Shown: positions 1-8,747, counted from the first letter of the stretch. The stretch: 64,000 nucleotides of DNA from VXYL01 sp965208525 (GCA_965208525.1 OZ242340.1:744001-808000); one strand, 5' to 3'. Numbers and translations: made by a program. The notes: generated by a model not told the origin, from the letters alone.

Positions 1-88
1 CGACCGCATGCAGGACATACGGTGCGAGCCGGAACGCGAGCGCCACCAGGACGAACCCGGCCAGTGTCGAGCCTCGCACCTGCAGCAT
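1..88 (-). CDS. N-terminal fragment of a small membrane protein (runs off left edge)
   Basis: The reverse strand shows a very good ribosome-binding site (GGGAGGTGATCC) directly before an ATG at 88. The frame stays open to the window edge and encodes about 29 residues starting MLQVRGSTLAGF. The visible part is hydrophobic (FVLVALAFRLAPYVL), consistent with a first membrane segment. The family cannot be determined from 29 residues; a DUF6580-like membrane protein is one possibility but is only a guess. It is divergent from the hydroxylase operon, with about 235 bases between the two starts that hold no other recognisable gene. Confidence 0.55.
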   Translation of the reverse strand, partial: MLQVRGSTLAGFVLVALAFRLAPYVLHAV

Positions 89-323
89 GGATCACCTCCC
101 TGTCAGTGAGGCCACAAGATCATGGATCGCCTGGATGCTGTCAAGGTGCGCGTCCAACGTGGCCCACCGAGAGGCGGGGCCCTTTCACGGAGGTGCAGGC
201 TGCCCAAGCAAAGGCCGAAACGAAGTGTTGCGCGGACTACACGGCGGCATAGCCGTCGCGCTATTCTTCTCCGCAACCTCCAACGCAACGCCGTCCCCTT
301 GCGAGTTCGCCGGTATGTGAGGG

Positions 324-1217
324 ATGTACATGGGCAGTTCCACCCTCGTCGCCAGAGCCATCGTCGTCGGGTCATACCCGGCGGTGGTTGCCTGCGGCTT
401 CGGTGTGTATGTCGCTCTGGCTACCCAAGCGGTGCATGTCACCGCTGCCGCGTACGTAGCGGTGCTCGCCGGCGCCGCACTCGTGACCCTGCACGAGTTG
501 CGGTGGCCGTACCGGACGAGGTGGCGGCCAGACTTGCGCGAGGTCAGAACCGACCTGCTCTTTATGCTCGTCGTTCAGGTGGCGTTGCCCTATCTCCTGT
601 CCATCACCTTGGTGATCTTCCTGGCAGAACAGATGCGTGACGGCGGTTTCACGGTGTCGCAGTTGTGGCCTCACGAGTGGCCGGTGTTTGCCCAGGCAGT
701 GTTGATGGTGGCCGCCGCCGACTTTTTTCGTTACTGGCTGCACCGTGCCTTCCACAAATACGAGATCATGTGGCGTTTTCACGCAGTACATCATTCGCCG
801 CACCGGCTCTACTGGTTCAACGTGGGCCGCTTCCATCCCGTCGAGAAAGCCATCCAGTTCGCCGTGGACACACTCCCCTTCGCCCTCTTGGGGGTATCGG
901 CGGATGTGCTTGCCGCCTATTTCGTCTTCTACGCGATCAACGGGTTCTTCCAGCACTCGAACTGCGACCTGCGCTTGGGACCCCTCAACTACATCGTCAG
1001 CGGACCGGAACTGCACCGCTGGCATCACTCCGAGTTTGCTCGGGAGTCCGACACCAACTTCGGCAACAACCTGATCATCTGGGACCTCATGTTCGGCACG
1101 CGATTCCTGCCTTCCGACCGTAGGGTGGGTCGGCTAGGGCTTGTCAATCGCAGCTACCCAACCGGGTTCATTCGGCAGATGAAGACCCCGTTCGTGCCGG
1201 GTCTGGACAAGCGCTGA
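324..1217 (+). CDS. Sterol desaturase / fatty acid hydroxylase superfamily protein
   Basis: A 297-residue integral membrane di-iron oxygenase of the fatty acid hydroxylase superfamily. The histidine clusters that bind iron are all present: HRAFH at residues 140-144, HAVHH at 153-157 and HRWHH at 231-235, with an extra H211. Hydrophobic stretches near residues 10-55, 75-100, 120-137 and 185-210 are the expected membrane spans. The family hydroxylates or desaturates lipid-like substrates; the substrate here is unknown. It is the first gene of a compact four-gene operon: its TGA overlaps the next ATG by one base, suggesting translational coupling to the GH3-like enzyme. A joint role in one small-molecule or lipid pathway is inferred from context. 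Confidence 0.85.
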   Translation: MYMGSSTLVARAIVVGSYPAVVACGFGVYVALATQAVHVTAAAYVAVLAGAALVTLHELRWPYRTRWRPDLREVRTDLLFMLVVQVALPYLLSITLVIFLAEQMRDGGFTVSQLWPHEWPVFAQAVLMVAAADFFRYWLHRAFHKYEIMWRFHAVHHSPHRLYWFNVGRFHPVEKAIQFAVDTLPFALLGVSADVLAAYFVFYAINGFFQHSNCDLRLGPLNYIVSGPELHRWHHSEFARESDTNFGNNLIIWDLMFGTRFLPSDRRVGRLGLVNRSYPTGFIRQMKTPFVPGLDKR

Positions 1218-2863
1218 TGTCCCGGCGGATGGGCCACCTGCTCGCCAAGGCGGGCTTGGCTGCACGCCACGGCCGCCGCTTCGCGCGACGGATGGCCGCC
1301 ACCAAATCGCCAGGGGAAACGCAGCAGCGGGTGCTCGAGCGCATAGTGGCCAATGGTGCGGACACCGCGTTCGGCAAGCGTCACGGGCTTGCCGCGGTGC
1401 AGACCCTTGCCGACTTTCGCCACGCGGTTCCGGTGCAGACCTACGAGGATCTGCGGCAAGACATCGACGCGCAGGAGTCCACCGGTGAGCCGAGGCTTAC
1501 CGCCGACCGTCCCGTGTATTACAATCGCACGAGCGGCACTGTCGCAGAGCCGAAGAACATCCCGGTGACGGCAGCGGGCCTCACGCGGATCCAGCGGAAC
1601 CAGCAGCTCGCTGCCCATGCGTTCTCGCGATGGCCAGGTCTGTTCGGCGGCAAGGTGTTCGCTATATCCGGGGCCGCGGTGGAGGGCCACATGCCGGGTG
1701 GGACGCCCTTCGGCTCCGCGTCAGGCTTGCTGTACGAAAGGCAGCCGAAAATCCTCCGTGCACGTTACGTGTTGCCGGCGGAGCTGTCCGCTGTCGAAGA
1801 CTATGAGCAGCGGTATCTCGCGATGGCAGTGTTCGGCGTCGCCGAATCCCGCGTCACGTGTGTGGCAATGCCGAACTCCTCGACGCTGGTGCGCCTGCTC
1901 GACATCATCAACCAACGCCCGGACGATGTTCTGCGCATGGTGGCGGACGGTCGCTTGCCCCGACGGGTTCGCTCGGCAGCAACACCCGGGCGCCGTCCAG
2001 GTCGGGCGGCCCAGCTTCGCGCGACACTGGAGGCCCGCGGCAGGCTGACCTACGCGGACATGTGGCCGCATCTTGCCGGCGTCGTGACGTGGACGGGAGG
2101 CAGTTGCGGGGTGGCTATCCGGGCGCTCAAGCCCATGCTTCCCGCCGACTGCGGAGTCATTGAACTGGGCTACGTTGCGAGCGAAGTCCACGGCACGGTC
2201 AACGTCGATCCGCAACGCGACGCTTGCCTTCCCACGTTCGATCAGACCATCTTCGAGTTCGTGCCGCGAGAGCAGTGGGAGGCCGGCGCTTCGACGGAAA
2301 CGATCGGCCTTGCCGAACTCGAGGAGGACGAGGACTACTACGTGATCGTAACGACCGCCGACGGCCTCTACCGATACGACATGAACGACATCGTGCGCGT
2401 CACGGGCAGGATCAATGACACGCCGACATTCGCCTTTGTGCAGAAGGGGAAGGGCGTCACCAGCATCACCGGAGAAAAGGTGTCCGAGTCGCAAGTGTTG
2501 GACGCCGTATGCACGGCACTGCAGGATCGGGACATCGAGCCAAGCTTCTTCGTCGCCTTGGCGGACCCCGATGCGGCCGCGTACACGCTCTACCTGGAGA
2601 CGCGCGGGGAAGCCCCGCCGGACCCGGGTCTCGCCGCGTCGGTCGAGGCTCATCTGGGGCGGGTGAACATCGAGTACCAAGGCAAGCGCGACAGTGCCCG
2701 CCTGAGACCGATGCGCGTCGTATGGCTGGTGCGCGGCACCGGCGAAGCGTATCGGGCGCAGCGTGTGGCCGTTGGGCAACGCGATGCCCAGTTCAAGTAC
2801 CTGCACCTTCAGTACGCGGGCGAGTGCCCATTCGACCTCGATGCATGTGCGCGGCCGGCATGA
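1217..2863 (+). CDS. GH3-family acyl-adenylating enzyme (auxin-responsive GH3-like)
   Basis: A 548-residue member of the GH3 family, a branch of the ANL adenylating enzymes. Plant GH3 proteins adenylate a carboxylic acid and join it to an amino acid. The ATP-binding TSGT is at residues 105-108. The C-terminal half has the family blocks GLYRYDMNDIVRV, FVQKGKGVTSI and GEKVSESQV, the last being the GH3 version of the adenylate-binding EK.SE motif. Length is close to the usual 500-600. Translation begins inside the stop of the upstream hydroxylase. The next gene, seven bases on, is an enolase-superfamily enzyme of a branch that includes dipeptide epimerases. That is suggestive, because a GH3 product would be an acyl-amino acid. 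Substrates are not known. Confidence 0.85.
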   Translation: MSRRMGHLLAKAGLAARHGRRFARRMAATKSPGETQQRVLERIVANGADTAFGKRHGLAAVQTLADFRHAVPVQTYEDLRQDIDAQESTGEPRLTADRPVYYNRTSGTVAEPKNIPVTAAGLTRIQRNQQLAAHAFSRWPGLFGGKVFAISGAAVEGHMPGGTPFGSASGLLYERQPKILRARYVLPAELSAVEDYEQRYLAMAVFGVAESRVTCVAMPNSSTLVRLLDIINQRPDDVLRMVADGRLPRRVRSAATPGRRPGRAAQLRATLEARGRLTYADMWPHLAGVVTWTGGSCGVAIRALKPMLPADCGVIELGYVASEVHGTVNVDPQRDACLPTFDQTIFEFVPREQWEAGASTETIGLAELEEDEDYYVIVTTADGLYRYDMNDIVRVTGRINDTPTFAFVQKGKGVTSITGEKVSESQVLDAVCTALQDRDIEPSFFVALADPDAAAYTLYLETRGEAPPDPGLAASVEAHLGRVNIEYQGKRDSARLRPMRVVWLVRGTGEAYRAQRVAVGQRDAQFKYLHLQYAGECPFDLDACARPA

Positions 2864-2869
2864 ACGACG

Positions 2870-3982
2870 ATGAAGATCACCCGACCGTCCGTTTACGCTT
2901 TCCCGGTGCCTTTCAAGGTCGTCTTCCGGCACGCTTCAGCGAGTCGCGACCGGGCCGAGAACCTGATCGTCGCGTTGCACGGCGAGAACGGCGACGTGGG
3001 CTACGGCGAGGGATGCCCGAGACAGTACGTTACGGGCGAGACGGTGCCGGGTGGATTGGCGTTCATTCGCGCCCATGCGGACTCGTTCGTTTCGGACGTG
3101 CGCGATCTGGACAGCCTGCGCGCCTGGATCCATGCGCACCGCGATGCCATCGACCGCAACCCCGCCGCCTTTTGCGGTATGGAAACCGCCGCGCTCGACC
3201 TGTTCGGACACGCTAGCGGCCAATCCTTGGAAGAGCTGATTGGACTGCCGCGGCTGCAGGGGTCCTTCCGGTACACGGGCGTACTCGGAGACGCGCCGTA
3301 CCCGGTGTATCGCTGGCAGCTCCACCGCTACCGCAGGCGCGGCTTTTCCGAGTTCAAGGTGAAGTTGTCTGGGCAGGCGGCCCGGGACCGGCGAAAGGTA
3401 CGCGCCTTGGCCGGGCCGTCCTATTCCGTTCGGCTGGACGCCAACAATCTATGGACCTCGGCGGACGACTGCATCCGCCACCTAGCCGGACTGCCGGGAC
3501 AGCAATTCGCGATCGAAGAGCCACTCGACGTTGGCGACCTCGAAGGCTTCCGCGCCGTGGGCGAGGCATTGTCCATGCGGGTCATACTCGACGAGAGCCT
3601 GCTGCGCGTTGAGCAACTCGAATCGCTGCCGGACCCGGAGCGCTGGATCGTCAACTTGCGAGTGTCAAAGATGGGCGGAATCCTGCGATCCATCGATTTG
3701 GCGAAACGTGCGGCCAGGCTCGGTATCGCCGTGGTCGTTGGCTGCCAGGTCGGGGAAACCAGCATTCTTGCCCGGGCTGCCTTGCCGGTCATGCGCTCTG
3801 TCGGCGCGAACTTGGTCGCGGCCGAAGGCGCATACGGGACTTGGTTGCTGCAACGCGATCTGACGTCGCCTTCACTAACTTTCGGCGACGCTGGTGAGCT
3901 CGAGGTCCATGACCTGTCGCGCGAGCCAGGCCTCGGGCTCGTCGTCTTCCCCGATGAACTGACGCTCCTGGAGCACGTGTGA
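2870..3982 (+). CDS. Enolase-superfamily enzyme (muconate-lactonizing / dipeptide epimerase-like)
   Basis: A 370-residue protein with the N-terminal capping domain and C-terminal barrel of the mandelate racemase/muconate lactonizing enzyme group. The catalytic set is complete: K163-x-K165 (FKVKLSG), metal ligands D190 (RLDANN), E216/E217 (IEEPL) and D241 (ILDES), and the second-side lysine K267 (VSKMGG). This lysine pair fits the MLE subgroup (epimerases of dipeptides, cycloisomerases, o-succinylbenzoate synthase) better than sugar-acid dehydratases. The reaction cannot be settled from sequence. Being placed after a GH3-type enzyme makes epimerisation or racemisation of an N-acyl amino acid a reasonable hypothesis. 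Its stop overlaps the next start (GTGA). Confidence 0.82.
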   Translation: MKITRPSVYAFPVPFKVVFRHASASRDRAENLIVALHGENGDVGYGEGCPRQYVTGETVPGGLAFIRAHADSFVSDVRDLDSLRAWIHAHRDAIDRNPAAFCGMETAALDLFGHASGQSLEELIGLPRLQGSFRYTGVLGDAPYPVYRWQLHRYRRRGFSEFKVKLSGQAARDRRKVRALAGPSYSVRLDANNLWTSADDCIRHLAGLPGQQFAIEEPLDVGDLEGFRAVGEALSMRVILDESLLRVEQLESLPDPERWIVNLRVSKMGGILRSIDLAKRAARLGIAVVVGCQVGETSILARAALPVMRSVGANLVAAEGAYGTWLLQRDLTSPSLTFGDAGELEVHDLSREPGLGLVVFPDELTLLEHV

Positions 3983-4410
3983 ACCGCTGGTTCGCTCTTG
4001 CCGTCTTGCTTCTTGGGTTTGGATTCCTGGGCCGTGTCGCTGGCCAGCTCATCCAAGTCATTGCGCCGGTGGAGTTTCTTCCGCCGCTGGACGCGTGGCA
4101 GGGCAGCAATCTGCCCTATCCCCTGCTGTTCGCCGTCCAAATGGCGATTGTCGTCCTGATCGCGTTCCTGTCCGCGCGGATGGCTGCAGGACGCCCGGTA
4201 CTGCCCCCGCGAATGGCGGGCCCGGTGGTCGTGCTCGCAGTAATCTACTTCAGCGTAATGTCGACCCGGCTGGTCCTTGGTCTCACTGCGATGGCCCACG
4301 TCAAATGGTTCGCCTCTCCGATACCGGCCACCTTCCACCTCGTCCTTGCAATCATTGCCTTGGCGACGGGCATCTACGCACGGGTCATGCCTGCAGGAAG
4401 GTCGAAATGA
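3979..4410 (+). CDS. Small integral membrane protein, fourth gene of the hydroxylase/GH3/enolase operon
   Basis: A 143-residue protein of unknown family starting at a GTG that overlaps the stop of the enolase-like gene by four bases. About four hydrophobic segments are visible: near residues 1-25 (signal-like), 50-70, 75-98 and 112-135. No catalytic motif is recognised. The overlap indicates co-translation with the three enzymes, so it probably belongs to the same process, for example as a membrane anchor or carrier. The gene ends about 158 bases before the stop of the convergent regulator gene; nothing else is seen in that gap. Confidence 0.7.
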   Translation: MNRWFALAVLLLGFGFLGRVAGQLIQVIAPVEFLPPLDAWQGSNLPYPLLFAVQMAIVVLIAFLSARMAAGRPVLPPRMAGPVVVLAVIYFSVMSTRLVLGLTAMAHVKWFASPIPATFHLVLAIIALATGIYARVMPAGRSK

Positions 4411-4567
4411 AGGATTGACGAACCAGCGCCGAGGGCCGCCGGCATGGTGGCTGTTCCCAACGACAGAACAGGCGACGGATCGCCTCGAATGGCTTCCGAG
4501 CCCGGCATTTCGCGGTCACTGCCTTCAGCGGCGGTGGGACCAGGCGGGGGACCGCGCCGAGGTTTAC

Positions 4568-4894
4568 CTACCCCACTCGATTGATCAGTTTCGCCAGACT
4601 TGCGACGTGCTGGTTGAGACTGGATCGGCCCCTGTCGCTCAGCTCGTACCACGTCACGGGTCGTCGGCCGCGGAAGCTCTTCTCTGCCACGAGATGCCCG
4701 CTGTCCTCCAGCTTGCGAAGGTGAGTGCCCAGACTGCCGTCGGTTTCTCCCAAGACCTTCTTGAGGCGACTGTAGGACATCGAATCGTGCGCGGAGAGCA
4801 ACACGCAAATCGCGAGCCGAACGCGGTGTTCGAGCAGTCCCCGCAGTGCCGCCAGCTCGTCCATGCCGTCGATGTCCGGGTCAGTCCGCTGCAC
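4568..4894 (-). CDS. Winged-helix transcriptional regulator (PF13601-like, MarR/ArsR-type fold)
   Basis: A 108-residue protein that is essentially one winged-helix domain: a helix-turn-helix around SYSRLKKVLGETDGSLGTHL (residues 40-60) followed by a wing (VAEKSFRGRRPVTWYELSDRG). This pattern fits the short regulators of the PF13601 type that bind as dimers. It is the second gene of a two-gene operon; its start lies 14 bases inside the end of the upstream membrane protein gene. Regulators paired this way with a multi-span membrane protein commonly control their own operon. The dyad in the promoter spacer upstream (5509-5525) is the obvious candidate operator. The ligand is unknown. Confidence 0.8.
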   Translation of the reverse strand: MQRTDPDIDGMDELAALRGLLEHRVRLAICVLLSAHDSMSYSRLKKVLGETDGSLGTHLRKLEDSGHLVAEKSFRGRRPVTWYELSDRGRSSLNQHVASLAKLINRVG

Positions 4895-5456
4895 GCTTAG
4901 CCGCCTGTGCGCCGAGCCATGCCTGTGCCGCCAGGGTGGTGGCGACCGTTACACCTGCCGTGGTGGCTCCGTACTCGGGCAGATAGAGTGTGAACAGGTA
5001 ACCCGCTGCCAGAACGACGCCGACGGGCATCAGTCGCCGCTCCAAGTGCAGTCCGGCCAGGAAGTAGGTCAATGCGAGTAGCAAAATCCACAGTGAGCTT
5101 ACGCCCGCCCATGTCAGTTGACCCGATGCGATGAGACCCATGCCGAGCACCCCCGCACTGAAGAACGCCAGGAAGTGGCCGATCCAACGCTTCCCCGCCC
5201 GGCGATCTGCCTGCCCAGTACGACGGCCTGCCTGCACGGCGAGCCGCCAGGTCAGAAGGCCCCCGAGTGGACCTGCGACGGTCCAATAGATGCCGACCCA
5301 AGCGGAACCGGGCCCGACGACGTCAACGAGGGGAAACCCGACTAGGCAAATTGCGGCCCAGAGCAAGTAGATTGCCGGCACATGCGTGGGTTGAGCGCCC
5401 TCCGCCGCCGCCCGAACATAGGCGAGGTCGTCCTTGATTGAAGCTGCGTCAGTCAC
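4881..5456 (-). CDS. Multi-span membrane protein co-transcribed with a winged-helix regulator
   Basis: A 191-residue protein with about five membrane spans (near residues 27-45, 50-70, 92-112, 118-135 and 145-165) and short polar ends. No family with known function is recognised. The start is a GTG at 5456 preceded by a strong ribosome-binding site (AGGAGGAG, six bases away). It overlaps the downstream regulator gene by 14 bases. Such membrane protein/PF13601 regulator pairs occur in many bacteria; a role in sensing or stress is an inference only. Confidence 0.7.
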   Translation of the reverse strand: MTDAASIKDDLAYVRAAAEGAQPTHVPAIYLLWAAICLVGFPLVDVVGPGSAWVGIYWTVAGPLGGLLTWRLAVQAGRRTGQADRRAGKRWIGHFLAFFSAGVLGMGLIASGQLTWAGVSSLWILLLALTYFLAGLHLERRLMPVGVVLAAGYLFTLYLPEYGATTAGVTVATTLAAQAWLGAQAAKRAAD

Positions 5457-5503
5457 GTGCTTTCTCCTCCTGAAATGGACTCAGACCAAATGCTCTCACC
5501 TGC

Positions 5504-5532
5504 ATCGTACTCTGAATTGCAGAGTTAATCAA
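5504..5532 (-). promoter_or_regulatory. Promoter with operator-like dyad in its spacer, upstream of the membrane protein/regulator operon
   Basis: On the reverse strand TTGATT (5527-5532) and TACGAT (5504-5509) sit 17 bases apart, a plausible sigma-70 promoter about 40 bases before the strong ribosome-binding site. The spacer is filled by a perfect dyad, ACTCTG-N5-CAGAGT (5509-5525). A repressor bound there would cover both promoter elements. The encoded 108-residue winged-helix protein is the likely binder. The promoter and operator assignments are inferred from position and symmetry. Confidence 0.5.
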
Positions 5533-5705
5533 GGCAACTGGCCACACGAACAAATAGGGCCTTCGCGTAGACGGCCCATCGGTGCTGCGGGAGAGGTGAC
5601 TCTGGCGTTTGGGTTCCGCCACGCGACGACCATGCGCCCAGCCACAGCGGCGTTTCGTCGCCCTCTCTGCGCGCATTCATGGATGATTCGGGCTAGGCTG
5701 AACCG

Positions 5706-6161
5706 GTGCTGACCATTGCCCTGTACGAACCCGAGATTCCGCCCAACACCGGGGCGCTGATGCGGCTGGCCGCAAACACCGGGGCGGAGCTTGCACTCAT
5801 CGAGCCTTTGGGGTTCGAGTTGACCGACACGCGGCTAAGGCGTGCCGGGCTCGACTATCGCGACCTCGCCATCACGACCGTGCATCCGAACTACCCGGCG
5901 TTCCAGGGCTCCGTTACCGGGCGTCGGACGCTGGCGTTCAGCAGCCGCGGCGAGACGCGCTACGACACCATCGACTACAGAACGGACGACGTGCTCCTAT
6001 TCGGTCCCGAGTCCAGCGGCCTCCCGGAGGCAATCCTCGCCTCCTTCCCGGCAACCGAGCGCGTCCACATCCCCATGCGCCCCAACTCGCGCAGCATCAA
6101 CCTCGCCAACTCGGTCTCCATTGCCCTATACGAGGCGTGGCGCCAACTCGACTTTGCCTAA
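5706..6161 (+). CDS. trmL: tRNA (cytidine/uridine-34-2'-O)-methyltransferase TrmL
   Basis: A 151-residue SPOUT-class methyltransferase, the usual TrmL length. The enzyme 2'-O-methylates the wobble base of the two tRNA-Leu isoacceptors using S-adenosylmethionine. Family blocks are all present: LYEPEIPPNTGALMRLAANTG at the N-terminus, LIEPLGF, LLFGPESSGLPE, and the C-terminal trefoil-knot signature IPMRPNSRSINLANSVSIALYE. The start is a GTG giving MLTIALYEPEIP, which matches the family N-terminus exactly. It stands alone, divergent from the regulator operon. Confidence 0.93.
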   Translation: MLTIALYEPEIPPNTGALMRLAANTGAELALIEPLGFELTDTRLRRAGLDYRDLAITTVHPNYPAFQGSVTGRRTLAFSSRGETRYDTIDYRTDDVLLFGPESSGLPEAILASFPATERVHIPMRPNSRSINLANSVSIALYEAWRQLDFA

Positions 6162-6245
6162 GGAGGCATTAGCGACCCTCCGCCCATGAAGCCCGCCGGC
6201 AAACACCAAGGCAACAGCCCCTGCCATGCGAGGGCCTCGCTGGAC

Positions 6246-6284
6246 GGAGGGCGTCCCGCCCTCCAAAGCGTGCCGAAGGCGCGC
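6246..6284. repeat. Paired-hairpin intergenic repeat (REP/BIME-like), copy 1
   Basis: Two adjacent hairpins between trmL and the MFS gene: GGAGGGC-gtccc-GCCCTCC (6246-6264) and GCGTGCC-gaa-GGCGCGC (6268-6284). The same two-stem layout with related sequence recurs at 9930, 46030, 48464 and 49152, with looser relatives near 14366 and 22021. The rest of the 238 bp gap (6162-6399) shows no gene. Confidence 0.7.
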
Positions 6285-6399
6285 ACGCAGCGGAGCCGGC
6301 CAAGGCCACCGCCACTCGCGTTCCAGACAGCGCCAACAAAGCGCCAGCCCCGAACAACCCCACCGACAAACCAGCCTCTACTCGCCAGCGGCGGCGCCG

Positions 6400-7695
6400 T
6401 CACACCCCCAATAGCCGCGTGCCGATGAACTCCCGGAAGGGGCGGTTGCAGCCGACAGCGGTAGCGACGCCGGCGGTCAGTGCGCCGGCGGCCATGAACA
6501 GCAATGGCACGTTCTGGTCCACGGCGTCGGCGAGGACGCCGGCGAGGCCCATGGCCAGCGGTACGGTGCCGCCGATGACGGTCATCATCACGCTCATCAC
6601 CCGACCGCGCAGTTCGTCGGGGGTGGTCGCCTGCATCAGCGTCGTGAAGGCCACCGTCATGATGCCCATGAAGACGCCGTTGACCGCGTTGGCCGCGAGC
6701 AGGATGTAGGGCGATTCAGCAACGCCCATGAGGAAGGTTGCGCCGGCCATGGTGAAGAGCGCGCTGAGGCCGCAGACCAGGCGTGCCGGCCCATCGATGC
6801 GAACCAGGCCAGCGAATGCCATGCCGGCGACATTGCCGGCCGCCATCGCCGCCATCAGGTAGCCGAACCAGTCTGGCGCGAGTCCGCGATGCTGGTCCAG
6901 CAGGATCGGCAGCAAAACGCCGGTCGGTGCCGAAACGAGGTTGAGCACGGCAAACGCGAGCACCATGTTGCGCAGGCCCGGTCGATTCCAGACGTGGCCG
7001 AGGCCGGTGGCGACGTCCGAGACGAAGGCGGAGAACAGCGCCCGCATCGACGGCGGCGCATTGGGAAGGGTTTGCGGCACGCGAATGAATGTCTCCGAGA
7101 GGGCCGAGACGAGATAGGTGACGCCGTTGGCAAGGAACAGCGCCGGTGCGCCGAGCAGGCGAAACAGCACCCCGCCGATGGCGGTGCCGATGCCCATGCT
7201 GGCGGTCATGGAGAAGCTGTTCATGGCATTTGCCGTGGACAGCCGCGTGGTCGGGACGAGGTTCGGGATCGATGCCATCACCGCCGGGCGAAAGAACGAG
7301 CTGACGATGCCGGTGAGCACGCCGGATACGACGAGCGCCGCCACCTTCGCGCCCACTGCGCCATCGACCGCCAGAAAGGCGAAGCCGAGGCAGAGTGCGG
7401 CGACGCCGAGCAGGCAGTCGCCGATGACGATCAGCCGCTTGCGGGAGTAGCGATCGGCGATGGCGCCGCCCACAGGCCCGAGGATGACTCCCGGAAGCGC
7501 GGCGGCCATGGACACCAGTCCCATGGTGGTGGCGGAGCCAGTCTCTTGCAGCAGCCAGTACACCGTGGCGATCTGCGACAGCGAAATGCCGACGCCACTG
7601 ACGGTCTGGCCTTGCCAAAGCAGCAGGAAATGGCGGTTGAAAAGCCGCTGTGGGGTGCCGTCGTCGGTCGCAGACTCCGCGTCGCTTAGCTGCAC
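6400..7695 (-). CDS. MFS transporter (MFS_3 / EntS-like exporter)
   Basis: About 431 residues with twelve predicted membrane spans. The loop signature GGAIADRYSRKRLIVIGD is the MFS motif A variant of this group, and the protein resembles drug or siderophore exporters of the MFS_3 class. The frame is open further upstream to 7887, but that part overlaps the end of the dioxygenase gene and reads as proline/arginine-rich shadow sequence. I chose the GTG at 7695, giving MQLSDAESATDD, 20 bases after the dioxygenase stop. No clear ribosome-binding site precedes it, so the start is uncertain. It is probably co-transcribed with the dioxygenase. Substrate unknown. Confidence 0.85.
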   Translation of the reverse strand: MQLSDAESATDDGTPQRLFNRHFLLLWQGQTVSGVGISLSQIATVYWLLQETGSATTMGLVSMAAALPGVILGPVGGAIADRYSRKRLIVIGDCLLGVAALCLGFAFLAVDGAVGAKVAALVVSGVLTGIVSSFFRPAVMASIPNLVPTTRLSTANAMNSFSMTASMGIGTAIGGVLFRLLGAPALFLANGVTYLVSALSETFIRVPQTLPNAPPSMRALFSAFVSDVATGLGHVWNRPGLRNMVLAFAVLNLVSAPTGVLLPILLDQHRGLAPDWFGYLMAAMAAGNVAGMAFAGLVRIDGPARLVCGLSALFTMAGATFLMGVAESPYILLAANAVNGVFMGIMTVAFTTLMQATTPDELRGRVMSVMMTVIGGTVPLAMGLAGVLADAVDQNVPLLFMAAGALTAGVATAVGCNRPFREFIGTRLLGV

Positions 7696-7715
7696 CGGGG
7701 TTGAGGTCGGCGGGC

Positions 7716-8618
7716 CTATGCGCTGGATGCTGCTGCCGACCGTGCGTGTTCGGCGGGCTCGTCGCCTTGGTCTTGGAACACCGGCGGACGGCCGTGCAGG
7801 CTGATGCGGTGGATCAGCCGGGTGTCGTGGTCGCCGGTGGCAGCTGCTATGGGCGTGGCGCTGTGCATGGTGGTGGGGTTGTCCCACATGAGGAGGTCAT
7901 GGCGGCGGTGGGTGTGGGCGGCGAGGAAGCGTTCTTGCAGAGCGTGCTGGCAGAGCTCCTCGAGTAGTTCCTCTGCCGCTTGTTGCTCCATGCCGACAAT
8001 GCCCTGGCTGGTGCCGGTGATGGCGTAGAGGGTCTTCTGGCCGGTGATGGGGTGGCGCCGTACCAGCGGATGCTGGACGGTTTCCTGGGGGTCCAGCCAC
8101 TTCAGCGGGAGCGGAACGTGGTCGCCAGGGCGCGCCACTACGGAACGGCCGTGAAGGTGCAGAACTGTCAGGCCTTCGATGCGGCGCTGCATCGCCTTCG
8201 GCAGGGCGTCGTAGGCGGCGGCCATGTTGCAGAAGCGGGTTGCGCCACCAGTGTCGGGCGCCTGCACGGAGTACAGCATCGTCACCGACGACACCTGATC
8301 GCGAAAGGATTGATCCGTGTGCCAATGCGCCGCGCCCTTCGGCTCGCGCTTGGTGTCGATGCCGATGTTGGTGATGCGGACGATTTCTGGATGCTCGGGA
8401 TCGCCGGGGTTCTTGGTCAGGTGGATGGGCTCGCCCAGGCGCTTGGCGAAAGCGACGTAGGCATCGTCGGTGAGCCCCTCGGTGCGTAGGACGACGAAGC
8501 GGCTGCGGTAGAGCGTGAGCAGGAGTTCGCGCACGCCAGCATCGCTCACCTCGACCGTGTCGAGATCGAGGATCTCGGTGCCGAAGTTTCCGGGAAGAGG
8601 ACGAGAGACGAACTCCAC
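7716..8618 (-). CDS. TauD/TfdA-family Fe(II)/2-oxoglutarate dioxygenase
   Basis: About 300 residues. The family oxidises small substrates such as taurine or aryloxyacetates using 2-oxoglutarate and O2. The iron-binding H-x-D is in HWHTDQSF and the distal histidine plus 2-oxoglutarate-binding arginine in THRRHDLLMWDNPTTMHSAT / RLIHRISL. The N-terminal EFVSRPLPGNFGTEILDLD is also typical. The open frame runs much further upstream, but that is shadow of the divergent hydrolase gene. The GTG at 8618 has AAGGTGA five bases before it; a GTG at 8627 is the alternative. It lies upstream of the MFS gene, suggesting a catabolic or detoxifying pair. Substrate unknown. Confidence 0.85.
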   Translation of the reverse strand: MEFVSRPLPGNFGTEILDLDTVEVSDAGVRELLLTLYRSRFVVLRTEGLTDDAYVAFAKRLGEPIHLTKNPGDPEHPEIVRITNIGIDTKREPKGAAHWHTDQSFRDQVSSVTMLYSVQAPDTGGATRFCNMAAAYDALPKAMQRRIEGLTVLHLHGRSVVARPGDHVPLPLKWLDPQETVQHPLVRRHPITGQKTLYAITGTSQGIVGMEQQAAEELLEELCQHALQERFLAAHTHRRHDLLMWDNPTTMHSATPIAAATGDHDTRLIHRISLHGRPPVFQDQGDEPAEHARSAAASSA

Positions 8619-8747
8619 GGCGCTCACCTTCGATTGGATTGCACCGGGGACTTTAGCAGGGTCTTCGGCTTCACCCACGAGCGGGGCTTGCGGCGTTCCA
8701 TTGAACGTACAATCGCGTCCTTTGTCGGCGACGGTTGGAGGGTGGCG

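Noticed and set aside
8688..8713. TTGCGG/TACAAT as a promoter for the serine hydrolase
   Set aside because: The spacer is only 14 bases, too short for a normal sigma-70 promoter.
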